Assembly: GCF_002803515.1 (NCBI RefSeq)
Contig: NZ_PHQX01000001.1
Location: 744,001 to 808,000 of the forward strand
DNA from: Stenotrophomonas lactitubi
Lineage (GTDB): Bacteria; Pseudomonadota; Gammaproteobacteria; Xanthomonadales; Xanthomonadaceae
Length of the DNA stretch: 64,000 bases
Direction of reading: 5' to 3'
Of the stretch, positions 50,488 through 60,130 are shown in pieces. The translations under genes were made by a program, and so were the position numbers. Positions within the stretch are counted from its first letter, which is position 1. Each line of letters opens with the position of its first letter. The notes under the pieces are model-generated. The model saw only the letters and a list, made by a program, of their open reading frames with translations, ran no database searches and was not told the origin of the DNA.

Positions 50488-51561
50488 TCAACCCCCTCCA
50501 TCCGGCTCAGCCTGCAGGTGCGGGGCCAGCCTGCGCAGGGCGGCGCGCAGCAGCGGCGAACGCGCATGCACCGCATGCACAGTGGAAGTGAAGCGGGCAC
50601 CCAGTTCGGCCTTGATGCGTGAATCGGTCCAGCCGGCGACGTAGTGGCTGAGGCCGTGTTGCATCGCGTACTCCAGGTTGTGCATCCAGCTGACCGAGTA
50701 CAGGTTGTGGTCGCGCGACTGCGGATAGGACAGGCCGATGTACTTGTCCACCAGCTTGCCGGCGTGCACGTAGCACAGGTTCCAGCCGATCAGCTCGCCA
50801 TTGTGGCGGTAGAGGAACAAGCGCCCCTGGCCCTGCGTGTCTGCCAGCAGGTGCTGGAAGAAGGGCAGGTCGAGCTGGTCGAAGTGCACGGCGCTTTGTG
50901 CATACACCTGCAGGTACAGCGCGTGCAGTTCGGCCTGCAGCCGTGGCTCGGCAAGGGCGGGGTCGCCGGTAGCGATGCAGTCGATCTGCAGGTGGGCACG
51001 CGAGCGCAGCTTGCGCCGGATGTTCTTGCGCCGCGCCGTGGACAGACGTGCCAGGTAGGTATCGATGCAGTCGAAATCGATCGCCACCCATGCCAGTGGC
51101 ATGCCTTCCAGCTGGATGAAGCCGCGTTCCAGCAGCGCCTGCAGGAAAGCGTGGCTGTGCGCGTTGGCGGCATCGTCCAGCAAGGGGGAATCGATCGCCA
51201 GATCCTTGACCACCAGCAGCCGACTGTCACCGACGCCGTGACGCAGCACGTCGTCGGCCAGTGCCGCCGCCGACACATGTGCCGGCAACGGTGTGTACTC
51301 GGTGCTGGTGGCGCCGATGAACCGCGTCTGCCAGGTCAGCCACGGCTGCCACAGGCGCGACAGCGGCAGCCCCAGCAGGCGCGAGCGCAGTGCATCGTCC
51401 AGGGTCGTGGTCAGATCCAGCGGCGCACGGAAGCTGGGCAGGCCGCTGGGCAGGCGGCTGGCATCGAACCCCAGGGGCGGGTGGGCCAGGAAGCCCTCCA
51501 GCAGCGCGGCCGGCTCCAGCGCGGTGCTGGATACACGCGGAATCATGTCCATGCGGGGCAC
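50488..51561 (-). CDS. GNAT/FemAB-type acyltransferase-like protein
   Basis: 357 residues. The C-terminal half (LSTARRKNIRRKLRSRAHLQ, GRLFLYRHNGELIGWNLCYV, KYIGLSYPQSRDHNLYSVSW) matches the COG3146-like predicted N-acyltransferases with GNAT fold. Likely transfers an acyl or aminoacyl group to the pathway product. 24 bp after the aminotransferase gene. Confidence 0.7.
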   Translation of the reverse strand: MPRMDMIPRVSSTALEPAALLEGFLAHPPLGFDASRLPSGLPSFRAPLDLTTTLDDALRSRLLGLPLSRLWQPWLTWQTRFIGATSTEYTPLPAHVSAAALADDVLRHGVGDSRLLVVKDLAIDSPLLDDAANAHSHAFLQALLERGFIQLEGMPLAWVAIDFDCIDTYLARLSTARRKNIRRKLRSRAHLQIDCIATGDPALAEPRLQAELHALYLQVYAQSAVHFDQLDLPFFQHLLADTQGQGRLFLYRHNGELIGWNLCYVHAGKLVDKYIGLSYPQSRDHNLYSVSWMHNLEYAMQHGLSHYVAGWTDSRIKAELGARFTSTVHAVHARSPLLRAALRRLAPHLQAEPDGGG

Positions 51562-51584
51562 GGGAACCGGCAGCGCATTGCAGC

Positions 51585-52985
51585 TCAGCCCTTGGCCTTG
51601 GTCAGCAGCTGGTCCAGCAGGGTGATCGCCAGATCGATCTCTTCGTAGGTGATGTTCAACGAAGGCGCGAAGGTGATCACGTTCTTGTACCAGCCACCGA
51701 CATCGAGCACGAGGCCCATGCGCTTGCCGTCGTGCAGCAGGTCACCGGCCAGGCCGATGTCGACCATGCGGTCCAGCAGCTCACGGTTCGGAGTGAAGCC
51801 ATCGGCGGCGCAGATTTCCGCACGCAGGGCCAGGCCGAGGCCGTCGACATCACCGATTTCCGGATGGCGCTTCTGCAGGCCGCGCAGGCCGTCGAGGAAG
51901 TAGGCGCCCTTTTCCGGCACGGTACGCTCGTAGTCCATCTCCTTGCCCAGCTTCAGCACTTCCAGGCCCAGGCGCGTACCCAGCGGATTGGAGTTGAAGG
52001 TGGAGTGGGTGGAGCCCGGCGGGAACACGGTCGGGTTGATCAGCTCTTCGCGCGCCCACAGGCCCGACAACGGGTTGAGGCCGTTGGTCAGCGCCTTGCC
52101 GAACACCAGCACGTCCGGAGTGACATCGAAGTGCTCGATGGCCCACAGCTTGCCAGTGCGCCAGAAGCCCATCTGGATTTCATCGACGACCATCAGGATG
52201 CCGTACTTGTCCAGCACGCGCTTGAGGCCCTTGAAGAAGTTGCGCGGCGGAATGACATAGCCGCCGGTGCCCTGGATCGGCTCGACATAGAACGCGGCGT
52301 ACTCGGCCTGGCCGACCTTGGGATCCCACACGCCGTTGTACTCGCTTTCGAACAGGCGCTCGAACTGGTGCACGCAGTGGTCGGAGTATTCGTCCGGGGT
52401 CATGCCCTTCGGGCGACGGAACGGATACGGGAACGGGATGAACATCGCGCGTTCGCCGAAGTGGCCGTAACGACGGCGGTAGCGGTAGCTGGATGTGATC
52501 GACGAGGCGCCGAGGGTTCGGCCGTGGTAACCGCCTTCAAACGCAAACATCAGGCTCTTGCCGTTGCGCGCGTTGCGGACGATCTTCAGCGAATCCTCCA
52601 CCGCCTGCGCACCACCGACGTTGAAGTGCACGCGGCCATCGAGGCCGAACTTTTCGTGCATGTCTACCGCGATGGTCTTGGCCAGTTGCACACGCGTCGG
52701 GTGCAGATACTGGCTGGCGACCTGCGGCAGGGTGTCGATCTGGTCCTTCAGCGCATTGTTCAGCCGCTGGTTGGCGTAACCGAAGTTGCAGGCCGAGTAC
52801 CACATCTGCAGATCGAGGTACGGGGTGCCGGCGGCGTCGAACATGTAGCTGCCTTCGCAGCGCTGGAAGATCTTCGGCGGATCGACGTAGTGCACGGTGT
52901 CGCCGAAGGAACTGTAGCGGGCTTCGTCTGCCAGCAACTGCGCATCGGTGATGGCGGCATCGGCGTTCTTGTCAAAAATATTCAT
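51585..52985 (-). CDS. Class III PLP aminotransferase
   Basis: 466 residues from ATG 52,985 (MNIFDKNADAAITDAQLLAD). Residues typical of the 4-aminobutyrate/ornithine aminotransferase group: GGAQAVEDSLKIVRNA, GGYHGRTLGASSIT, the DE pair in ILMVVDEIQMGFWRTG and the PLP lysine in VLVFGKALTNG. Transfers the omega-amino group of a diamine or amino acid. Substrate unknown. Confidence 0.9.
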   Translation of the reverse strand: MNIFDKNADAAITDAQLLADEARYSSFGDTVHYVDPPKIFQRCEGSYMFDAAGTPYLDLQMWYSACNFGYANQRLNNALKDQIDTLPQVASQYLHPTRVQLAKTIAVDMHEKFGLDGRVHFNVGGAQAVEDSLKIVRNARNGKSLMFAFEGGYHGRTLGASSITSSYRYRRRYGHFGERAMFIPFPYPFRRPKGMTPDEYSDHCVHQFERLFESEYNGVWDPKVGQAEYAAFYVEPIQGTGGYVIPPRNFFKGLKRVLDKYGILMVVDEIQMGFWRTGKLWAIEHFDVTPDVLVFGKALTNGLNPLSGLWAREELINPTVFPPGSTHSTFNSNPLGTRLGLEVLKLGKEMDYERTVPEKGAYFLDGLRGLQKRHPEIGDVDGLGLALRAEICAADGFTPNRELLDRMVDIGLAGDLLHDGKRMGLVLDVGGWYKNVITFAPSLNITYEEIDLAITLLDQLLTKAKG

Positions 52986-53033
52986 CGGTTCGGTTCCGGA
53001 GAGGGCATTCGAAGGAAGCAACGGGCGGAGCGA

Positions 53034-53720
53034 TCAGGCGGTGGCGAGCAGCCGCGGAAGCGAGGGCTGCAGCAGGCTGCCGTCGAGCAGGCGCGGCAGC
53101 AGCGCAGTAGCGTCGTGGAAGGTGTCGATGGCGGCGTGGGGAATGCCGGCGTCGGTGCAATGGGCAATGAGGCGACGCTTGGCGAATACGAAGTCGGCGT
53201 GTTCGGATACGCAGAAATCCGAGGCACCATCACCGATCATCAGCACGCGGGGTGCTTCGTCGGCACGTGCCTGCGCCGCGCAGGTGCACTTGCAGGTGCC
53301 GCTGCGGCAGCCTTCGGCCTGGTAGGGGGATTCCAGTTGCCAATGACCGTCACACCAGCGCAGGTGGTTGGCCACTACAGGCAGCGGTGGCAGGCCATGG
53401 TTGGCGAGGATGCGATGGATCGCGTAGTCCAGACCGTCGCTGACGATGCGCAGAGGCAGGCCCAACGCGTGTGCGCGATTGACGAAGGCGGCGAAGCCCG
53501 GATCGATGCGTACCTGGTCCAGGTGTGCATCGAGGGTGGCCGGATCCAGCTTCAGCAGGCGGACCTGGCCCTGCATGCATTCACGCGAGCCGATCTCACC
53601 CGAACGCCACTGATCTTCCAGCTGCTGCCAACCGGGCTGGCCGAATTTTTCCAACAGTGAATCGATGACGTCCTCGAGGCTGATGGTGCCATCGAAGTCA
53701 CACAGGATGCTCCATTGCAT
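53034..53720 (-). CDS. HAD phosphatase, MtnX/SerB-like
   Basis: 228 residues from ATG 53,720 with GGAG upstream. HAD motif I DFDGTIS, motif II IVSDGLD, a late Asp in MIGDGASDFCVSEHAD. A CxCTC-type Cys cluster (GTCKCTCAAQ) lies in the middle. Family members dephosphorylate small phospho-metabolites. Confidence 0.85.
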   Translation of the reverse strand: MQWSILCDFDGTISLEDVIDSLLEKFGQPGWQQLEDQWRSGEIGSRECMQGQVRLLKLDPATLDAHLDQVRIDPGFAAFVNRAHALGLPLRIVSDGLDYAIHRILANHGLPPLPVVANHLRWCDGHWQLESPYQAEGCRSGTCKCTCAAQARADEAPRVLMIGDGASDFCVSEHADFVFAKRRLIAHCTDAGIPHAAIDTFHDATALLPRLLDGSLLQPSLPRLLATA

Positions 53721-53881
53721 GGGCAGCTCCGTCGATGAAGAGAGGCCTTGGCACGATGCCGGCGACGGGGCCAATGTAGGCAGGCCGTCTTTCTCGTTCC
53801 TTTCCGCCTGAAAGCTCGAATGGAGGCGCTCGGGAAGCGTTCAGCCAGTGACGCGGAGCAGGCCTCGCCTGGCTTCAGCGA

Positions 53882-55084
53882 CTACTGGCGCGCCAGTACC
53901 TTCACGATCTCGCGGGTGTCTTCATGGCTCAGCCAGGGGCTGTTGCCCACGGTCAGGCAGCGGGCGGCGAAGTCGCGGGCATTGGGTACGGGCGCGTCTG
54001 CAACGATGCCTCGCAGATAGGCGTAGTCCGGCAGGGCATGGATGAACATGCGGCTGACACCCAGGCCGCGCTGCCACAGCGCGGACAGTGCTTTGTCACG
54101 TGCACGTTCGCTGGGCAGCATCAGCATCAGCATCGGCCAGGTGCCCTGGGTGCCTGGCATTCCGTCCACCACCTCAACGGCAGGCAGCGACTCCAGCTGC
54201 ACGCGCAGCTGCAGCGCACGCAGGCGGGCTGCCTGCAGGAAGGCGGGCAGACGCTGCGCTGCGCGTGCACCGACGTTCTGCCGCCAGCGGCTGACGCGAT
54301 GCTGCGGAATATCCAACGGAAACACATCACCCACCGCAGCTTCCAGGTCGCCGCTGCGCAGGGCACGCCGCAGCGGGTTTCCATACACCAGCGACAGCAG
54401 GGAAGGGCGGTAGCAGGCTGCCAGGCCCAACAGCTGCAGGCTGCGGGTCAGCTCCCAGCGCAGGCTGAAGGGCGTGTGTCCTGCGGCCTGCTCGATCATT
54501 GCCGTACGCAGTGCTTCGTCATGCGTCAGCAGCAGTCCGCCCTCATGCAGGCTCAGGCCTTTGCCGGCGGCCAGGCTGAAGAAACCGATGTCGCCGCGCA
54601 GGCCGACGCTGTTGCCGGCCACGCGTGCCCCCAGCGCCTGCGCAGCGTCCTCGATCACCCATGCACCGACGCGGTGCGCGATCGCACATGCGCGATCGAC
54701 ATCGGCGATGCGCCCGCCCAGATGTGTGGGAATGATCGCCAACGTGCGTGCATCGGCTGCGGCGTGCAGTGCTACCGGGTCGAAATCGAAGTGGTCGCGG
54801 CGGGTATCGCACAGCTGTATGCGCAGGCCGAGGCTGTGCACGGCAATCGGCACCAGTGGGCAGGTATAGGCCGGCAGGATCACCGTATCGCGGTACGGCG
54901 CGCGCCTGCGCAGGGTGCGCAGGGCGATCAGCAGGGCGTGGGTGCCCGAGCAGGTCAGCTGCAGTGGCGGCGTGCCCAACTGCTCGGCGAGAATCGCGCA
55001 CAGGTCGCCGCCGCCGGGAAGGAAATCGCCGGCCTGCAGTGGCAGACCGGCGGTGGGCGGCAACTCGCGCGACAGCAGGCTCAC
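53882..55084 (-). CDS. DegT/DnrJ/EryC1/StrS-type aminotransferase
   Basis: 400 residues. TCSGTHALLIALRTL (cofactor phosphate), ILPAYTCPLVPIAV, VIEDAAQALGA, and PLP lysine in FFSLAAGKGLSLHEGG. This fold makes amino-sugars or amino-polyols in natural-product pathways. Overlaps the small transporter gene by four bases. Confidence 0.85.
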   Translation of the reverse strand: MSLLSRELPPTAGLPLQAGDFLPGGGDLCAILAEQLGTPPLQLTCSGTHALLIALRTLRRRAPYRDTVILPAYTCPLVPIAVHSLGLRIQLCDTRRDHFDFDPVALHAAADARTLAIIPTHLGGRIADVDRACAIAHRVGAWVIEDAAQALGARVAGNSVGLRGDIGFFSLAAGKGLSLHEGGLLLTHDEALRTAMIEQAAGHTPFSLRWELTRSLQLLGLAACYRPSLLSLVYGNPLRRALRSGDLEAAVGDVFPLDIPQHRVSRWRQNVGARAAQRLPAFLQAARLRALQLRVQLESLPAVEVVDGMPGTQGTWPMLMLMLPSERARDKALSALWQRGLGVSRMFIHALPDYAYLRGIVADAPVPNARDFAARCLTVGNSPWLSHEDTREIVKVLARQ

Positions 55085-55479
55085 GGGGATGGTTCAGTTG
55101 CAGCGTGCGGATCATCCGCTTCGGCACGACCCAGGCAGATGATGCCGGCCACGATCAGCACCGCACCGATCAGGTGATGCAGCGTCAACGGTTCGTGCAG
55201 CAGCCACGCTGACAGCAGCAGCACGCTGATCACTTCCAGGTGCGAGGCCGCGAACGCAGGGCCGATCGGCGCGTGCCGCAGCAGGCTCATCCAGGTGAAG
55301 AACGCGCCGACGTAACCGAGCATCGCGCCGTACACCCAGGGCTGCGACAGCACGCGCAGCAGCCACGCGGTGTTGGCCTCGACCGGCAGCGCGGCGTCGC
55401 CGGCATACTTGAAGCACAGCTGGGCCAAGGTGTCGAAGGCCATCAGCAGCGGAAAGCCGATCAGGTACAGCCGCCTCAT
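55081..55479 (-). CDS. EamA/SMR-like transporter half, second
   Basis: 132 residues, four predicted helices, ending with the LLHEPLTLHHLIGAVLIVAG motif of the EamA/SMR fold. Overlaps its partner gene by four bases, so the two halves probably assemble as a heterodimer, like ArnE/ArnF. Confidence 0.8.
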   Translation of the reverse strand: MRRLYLIGFPLLMAFDTLAQLCFKYAGDAALPVEANTAWLLRVLSQPWVYGAMLGYVGAFFTWMSLLRHAPIGPAFAASHLEVISVLLLSAWLLHEPLTLHHLIGAVLIVAGIICLGRAEADDPHAATEPSP

Positions 55480-55835
55480 GTTCCGGCTCCAACCACGGCA
55501 ACGCCGGCGCTGACCAGCAGCATGCCGGTCACCCGCAACGGCGTCAGCCGCTCGCGGAACAGGAGGCGGCCGGCAACCATCAGCGCGACGATGTTGATCG
55601 AGCCGAGCAGCACGCCCTGCGACAACGGTACCAGCGACAGGAAGGCGATCCAGGCGACGAATTCAAGCACGTAGCAGGCGATGCCCAGCCACAGCCAGGG
55701 ACGGCCGAACATGTGTTTCCAGCGCTGCAGGCCTTCGCCGTCCTGCGGGTCGCTGGCGGCGGCCTTGAAGGCCAGCTGGCCGCCGGTGTCGAGCACCACG
55801 TTGACCAGCCACAGCAGGGTGGCAAGCGATCCCAT
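55476..55835 (-). CDS. EamA/SMR-like transporter half, first
   Basis: 119 residues from ATG 55,835. Four helices with the RLLFRERLTPLRVTGMLLVS motif of the EamA/SMR fold. Starts two bases before the end of the upstream esterase gene. With its partner it may export or flip the pathway product. Confidence 0.8.
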   Translation of the reverse strand: MGSLATLLWLVNVVLDTGGQLAFKAAASDPQDGEGLQRWKHMFGRPWLWLGIACYVLEFVAWIAFLSLVPLSQGVLLGSINIVALMVAGRLLFRERLTPLRVTGMLLVSAGVAVVGAGT

Positions 55836-55836
55836 C

Positions 55837-56673
55837 TCAGGCGACCGCCTGCAGCACGCCCGCACGTTCGCCGATGTCGCTGAAGAAGCGCGCGCTGCGG
55901 CGGATCACCTCGCGCCGTTCGCGATCGATGGTGATCATGTGGTAGCTGTCTTCCAGCACCACCAGTTCGGTCGGTCCGCTGACGCGCGAGATCACCAGCT
56001 CGGCATTGCCCATGCTGGCCACGTCGTCCTCGCGGGCGTGCATCACCAGGCACGGTGCCGTGACCTGGTGCAGGTGACGGCGGGTCCAGGTGCTCAGTGC
56101 ACGCATTTCGGCCAACGCATGCCACGGATTGCCCGGCAGGCCGGCAGCGGCACTGTCACCGGACAGCATGGCGGCGCTGACCTGCGCGCGCAGGCGCTCG
56201 TCGCGCAGGCCATACGGCGGCTCTTCCATGAACATGCGGTCGCGGCCGATGCCCAGGCGTTTGAACCACGGCAGCAGGAACGAGAAGCGCGCAACCGCCG
56301 GAATATTCCAGCCGTCGTAGCGGAAGGTGGCGCCGTACACGCCCACGCCGGAGACCCAGTCCGGCCGGCGCGCGGCCAGTGCCAGCGCCAGCACCGCACC
56401 CATCGACAGCCCGCCGACGAACAACTGGTCAACCTTGCCGCGCAGGTTCGCGGCCGCATCTTCCACGCCTTGGTACCACTCTTCCCAGCGGGTCTGCAGC
56501 AGGTCCTCGACGCTGCCGCAGTGGCCTGGCAGCTGCACACCGTGCACGCTGAAGCCGGCGTTGTTCAGCCCTTTGCCCAGCATGCGCATCTCGGCCGGCG
56601 TGCCGGTCAGGCCATGGATCAGCAGGACACCCTGCGGGCCACCGGGAAGAAAGAACTCATGGGATGCGGACAC
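55837..56673 (-). CDS. Alpha/beta hydrolase, carboxylesterase-like
   Basis: 278 residues from GTG 56,673 (GGAG eight bases upstream); a TTG further out is less likely. Oxyanion region VLLIHGLTGTPAEM, nucleophile elbow GLSMG, acid in MHAREDDVA, His in DSYHMITID: Est30-type carboxylesterase fold. First gene of the cluster. Confidence 0.88.
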   Translation of the reverse strand: MSASHEFFLPGGPQGVLLIHGLTGTPAEMRMLGKGLNNAGFSVHGVQLPGHCGSVEDLLQTRWEEWYQGVEDAAANLRGKVDQLFVGGLSMGAVLALALAARRPDWVSGVGVYGATFRYDGWNIPAVARFSFLLPWFKRLGIGRDRMFMEEPPYGLRDERLRAQVSAAMLSGDSAAAGLPGNPWHALAEMRALSTWTRRHLHQVTAPCLVMHAREDDVASMGNAELVISRVSGPTELVVLEDSYHMITIDRERREVIRRSARFFSDIGERAGVLQAVA

Positions 56674-56752
56674 CAGTCGGCTCCAGCGCGGCAGTCGGGA
56701 TGGCCAGCATCGCAAGCGCGATTTTCGGCAACCTTTCAGCGGACCGGCTGGA

Positions 56753-58132
56753 TCAAGGGCCCTTCAGCAACGGTATGGTGATGGATACCTTCAGGCCGCC
56801 ACCGGGACGGTTGAGGTAACCCAGGCGCCCGCCCAGATGCTCGACGGCCTCATGGGCGATGGCCAGGCCGAGGCCGGTGCCGCTGGCGGCAGTGCCGGGC
56901 GCGCGGAAGAAACGTTCCCCCAACCGCGACATCACGTCCTCGGGTACGCCCGGGCCGTTGTCTTCGACGTACAGCTCGACATCATTGTCGTCGAGGGTCT
57001 GCACGCCCACCGTGACGGTCGCATCCACGCCGGCGTAGCGCAGGGCGTTGTCGATCAGATTGTCCAGCGCCTCGTGCAGCAGGGCGCCGTTGCCCAGTAT
57101 CCGCACCGGCTGCTGCGGACCCAGATAGCCCAGGTCGATGCCATCGCGGATCGCTTCGGGCACGCGCATGCCCACCCATTGCGGCACCAGCTCGGACAGG
57201 TCCAGCGCCTCCACCGTCTCCGGCACGGTCTGGGCACGGCTCAACGCCAGCAGCTGGGTGCTGACGCGGGCGGTTCGCTGGTTGAGCCGGCGGATGTTCT
57301 GCAGCGCTTCGCGCACGGTCTCAGGATCGCCGTGGGCCAGTGCCTGGTCCACGTGCAGTGCCATGCCCGCCAGTGGCGAGCGCAACTGGTGCGCGGCATC
57401 GGCAATGAAGCGGTTCTGCAGCGTGATCATTTCCGCCTGCCGCGCGAACAGGCCATCGATGGTGCTGATCAGGGGCTGGATTTCCTCGGGCACGTCGGCG
57501 TCGGAAATCGGTGCCAGCTCGCCGCGGCGCTGGGCCAGGCGGGAGGTCAGCGGCGTCAGAATACGCAGGCCGTGGGTGACGCCGAACCAGACCAGTGCCG
57601 CCATTCCCAGGGCCAGCATGGCCATCAGTGGAATGACGATCATCAGGATCTCGCGTGCACGCTGGCGGCGGTCGGCCATGCTTTCGGCCACGGTCACCGC
57701 CAGCTGGTCCTGTGGATCGTTCATCGCCTGGGTGCAGACCGTCGACATGCGCACCTGCTGGCCATTCAATTCACCTTCGTACAGTGCCGGGTGCATGCCG
57801 CTGCAGTCCTGCGACGGTGCATAGGCGCTGAAATCGGCGTTGCCGGCGATGGTGCCCAGGCGGCTGCTGTCGACGTTGAAGTAGCGATGACCATCGGGGT
57901 CGTACTCGATGAGAAAGCGTGCCTGCGGGGACAGGTCGCTGCTGACCGGCATGGTGCTGAGCATCTGTGCGAACGATACGGTGTCGTCGGTCAGGTTGCG
58001 GTCGTGGATGCGGTTGGAGTAGTCCAGCGCCACGTAGTACGCCAGCAGCGTGTTGAAGGTCAGCAGGCCCAGCATCGGCAGCGCCAGGAAGGCGAGCAGA
58101 CGCCGTCGCAGGCTGGGCGGTCCGCTGATCAC
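56753..58132 (-). CDS. Sensor histidine kinase, TctE/QseC-like
   Basis: 459 residues from GTG 58,132, overlapping the regulator stop (GTGA). Two membrane helices (about 12-32 and 160-182) flank a periplasmic sensor, then HAMP, H-box AAHQLRSPL, N-box NLIDNALRYA, and G-boxes DNGPGVP and GTGLGLAI. All catalytic boxes intact. Confidence 0.92.
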   Translation of the reverse strand: MISGPPSLRRRLLAFLALPMLGLLTFNTLLAYYVALDYSNRIHDRNLTDDTVSFAQMLSTMPVSSDLSPQARFLIEYDPDGHRYFNVDSSRLGTIAGNADFSAYAPSQDCSGMHPALYEGELNGQQVRMSTVCTQAMNDPQDQLAVTVAESMADRRQRAREILMIVIPLMAMLALGMAALVWFGVTHGLRILTPLTSRLAQRRGELAPISDADVPEEIQPLISTIDGLFARQAEMITLQNRFIADAAHQLRSPLAGMALHVDQALAHGDPETVREALQNIRRLNQRTARVSTQLLALSRAQTVPETVEALDLSELVPQWVGMRVPEAIRDGIDLGYLGPQQPVRILGNGALLHEALDNLIDNALRYAGVDATVTVGVQTLDDNDVELYVEDNGPGVPEDVMSRLGERFFRAPGTAASGTGLGLAIAHEAVEHLGGRLGYLNRPGGGLKVSITIPLLKGP

Positions 58133-58800
58133 GCGCCGGCGTCTTCCAGCATGTAGCCCAGCCCGCGCACCGTGCGGATGCCCATGCCGCCCGGCTGCAG
58201 CTTGCGGCGCAGGCGATGCAGGGCGATGTCCAGGCCATTGTCGGTCAGGTCCTGGCCCCAGTCGCACAGGGCCTCCACCAGCTGCGCACGGGAGACGATG
58301 CGCTCGGCACGCACCGCCAGGGCGGACAGCAGGCCGAATTCGCGCGCGGTCAGCTCCAGCGTCTGCTCGTCTATCCACACCCGGTGCCCGGTCAGGTCCA
58401 GGCGCAGCCGGCCGATGCGCAGGTCGGGGTTGCCGTTGCTGGTGACCCGGCGCAGCTGCGCGCGCACGCGCGCTTCGAATTCGTCCAGCGCAAAGGGTTT
58501 GACCAGGTAGTCGTCGGCCCCCAGGTCGAGCACGCGCACGCGCTCGGCCAGGCCATCGCGTGCGGTGACCACCAGCACGGCCAGGCCATCGCCGCGCTGG
58601 CGCAGCCGTTGCAGCACGTCACGGCCATCCAGCTGGGGCAGGCCAAGATCCAGCACCAGCAGTGCGTACTGGGTGGAATTCAGTGCGGCATCGGCATGCG
58701 CGCCGTTGTCCACGTGGTCGACCACGTGGCCCTGCCGGCGCATCGAGGCGCACAGGCCGGAGGCGATGTCGGGGTCGTCTTCTGCGATGAGAACGCGCAT
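58129..58800 (-). CDS. OmpR-family response regulator, TctD-like
   Basis: 223 residues from ATG 58,800. Receiver: acidic pocket AEDDPD, phospho-Asp in LLVLDLGLP, K in YLVKPF. C-terminal winged helix with LELTAREFGLLSALAV and NGLDIALHRLRRKL. Cotranscribed with the kinase. Confidence 0.93.
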   Translation of the reverse strand: MRVLIAEDDPDIASGLCASMRRQGHVVDHVDNGAHADAALNSTQYALLVLDLGLPQLDGRDVLQRLRQRGDGLAVLVVTARDGLAERVRVLDLGADDYLVKPFALDEFEARVRAQLRRVTSNGNPDLRIGRLRLDLTGHRVWIDEQTLELTAREFGLLSALAVRAERIVSRAQLVEALCDWGQDLTDNGLDIALHRLRRKLQPGGMGIRTVRGLGYMLEDAGA

Positions 58801-58931
58801 GCGCGGGGCTCCTGGGGGCGGATGGGCCGCCCGCTGGACAGGGCGGGCCTCTCGGCTGCCGAGGGTAGCGGCAAACCGGGTGCAGGTGGCGGGCGTGGGG
58901 GACCTGGGCCGGCCCGGCGCTGGCCCTTCGT

Positions 58932-60065
58932 TCAGTCCTGCAGGCCGGGCTCGCCCTTGGCCAGTGGCACCCGCGAACCGTCCAACAGGCCGCGGCTGAG
59001 CTTGCCGCCCTCGATGAACAGCAGCTCGCCGTTCTCGCCATTCTTGATGCTGCTGTCGATGGCGATCACGCGGCCGTCGTGGAAGCTGCTGACATGTGGC
59101 ATGGAGGTGTGGCCGACCACGATGCGCTTGAGCTGGAGGCGGTCGAGCACCGCCTGCACGCCCGGGGTGTCCAGGCGTCCGTCGAAGTAGCCGCGGTACC
59201 AGATCGGGCTGGTCTTGCCGTCGTACAGCGGTGCAGTGGCGGGGTCTGCCTTCACCTCGGCCTTGGGGATGCCCAGCGAGGCCTGGTAGGCGGCGTTGGT
59301 GCGGGCCGGGTCCAATGCCATCTGCACGGCATCGGGCGAGATGCCGCCGTGCAGGAACAGGGTATCGCCGATCTGCAGCAGCACCGGGCGCGTGCGCAGC
59401 CACTGGCCGATCACCGAGTCGGCACCATACAGCTGCGGATAGCTGCGGCCGAGCAGCTGCGCGCTGCGCAGGTACTTCGGGTTGACGTAGCGCAGGTCGT
59501 CGTAGAGCACCATGGTCTCGTGGTTGCCGAGCACGAAATGCACCGCGCCACCGGCCGCCGCCGCCTGCTGCTGCAGGCCGTACAGCAGCCAGAACGCTTC
59601 GGTCACCTGTGGGCCGCGATCGAACACGTCGCCCGCGATCACCAGCGTGTCCGTGCCCAGTGCCCAGCGGTCCTGCGCGTCGATCACCCGGTTGGCGCGC
59701 AGCAGGCGGACCAGCAGCTTGTACTGGCCGTGGATGTCGGACACGGCGACGATGCGCGGCACGGCGGGCAGCACGGATACCGACGGCGCATTCGGCGGCA
59801 GCACATGCACCGCATGCGGGTAGCCGCAGTGCGCGGCAACATCCGCGCCTGCGGTGCCGGCGCGCACGGTATGGGTTTCCACCTGGTCCTGGCAGATCCA
59901 CTGCGCTTTCAGTTGCGCGCCTTCACGGAACACATAAGGACCATCGGTGTCCACGTGTTCTGCAGGTGCTGCCACGTCGCGGGCCGAGGCCAGTGGTGCG
60001 GCCAGCAGCAGGGCCAGCGGCAGCAGGATCGAAACGGTTCTGGCGTAGTTCGGCATCGGCGGCAT
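58932..60065 (-). CDS. Exported metallophosphoesterase, Shewanella-like phosphatase
   Basis: 377 residues. Signal peptide ending LASARD. Calcineurin-type motifs in order: VSDIHGQ, GDVFDRG, LGNHE, FLHGG, VVGHTSMPH. The order and length fit the Shewanella-like PPP phosphatases, here periplasmic. Confidence 0.9.
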   Translation of the reverse strand: MPPMPNYARTVSILLPLALLLAAPLASARDVAAPAEHVDTDGPYVFREGAQLKAQWICQDQVETHTVRAGTAGADVAAHCGYPHAVHVLPPNAPSVSVLPAVPRIVAVSDIHGQYKLLVRLLRANRVIDAQDRWALGTDTLVIAGDVFDRGPQVTEAFWLLYGLQQQAAAAGGAVHFVLGNHETMVLYDDLRYVNPKYLRSAQLLGRSYPQLYGADSVIGQWLRTRPVLLQIGDTLFLHGGISPDAVQMALDPARTNAAYQASLGIPKAEVKADPATAPLYDGKTSPIWYRGYFDGRLDTPGVQAVLDRLQLKRIVVGHTSMPHVSSFHDGRVIAIDSSIKNGENGELLFIEGGKLSRGLLDGSRVPLAKGEPGLQD

Positions 60066-60130
60066 TCAGCGGCAGGAGACCAGCGATGCTAACTGCCCGG
60101 GGACGTCGCCGGTGTGCGTGAACGGGCGGA

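Noticed and set aside
51390..53660. Open frame of about 750 codons opposite the aminotransferase and phosphatase genes
   Set aside because: Mirror of well-supported genes on the reverse strand; no ribosome site or domain.
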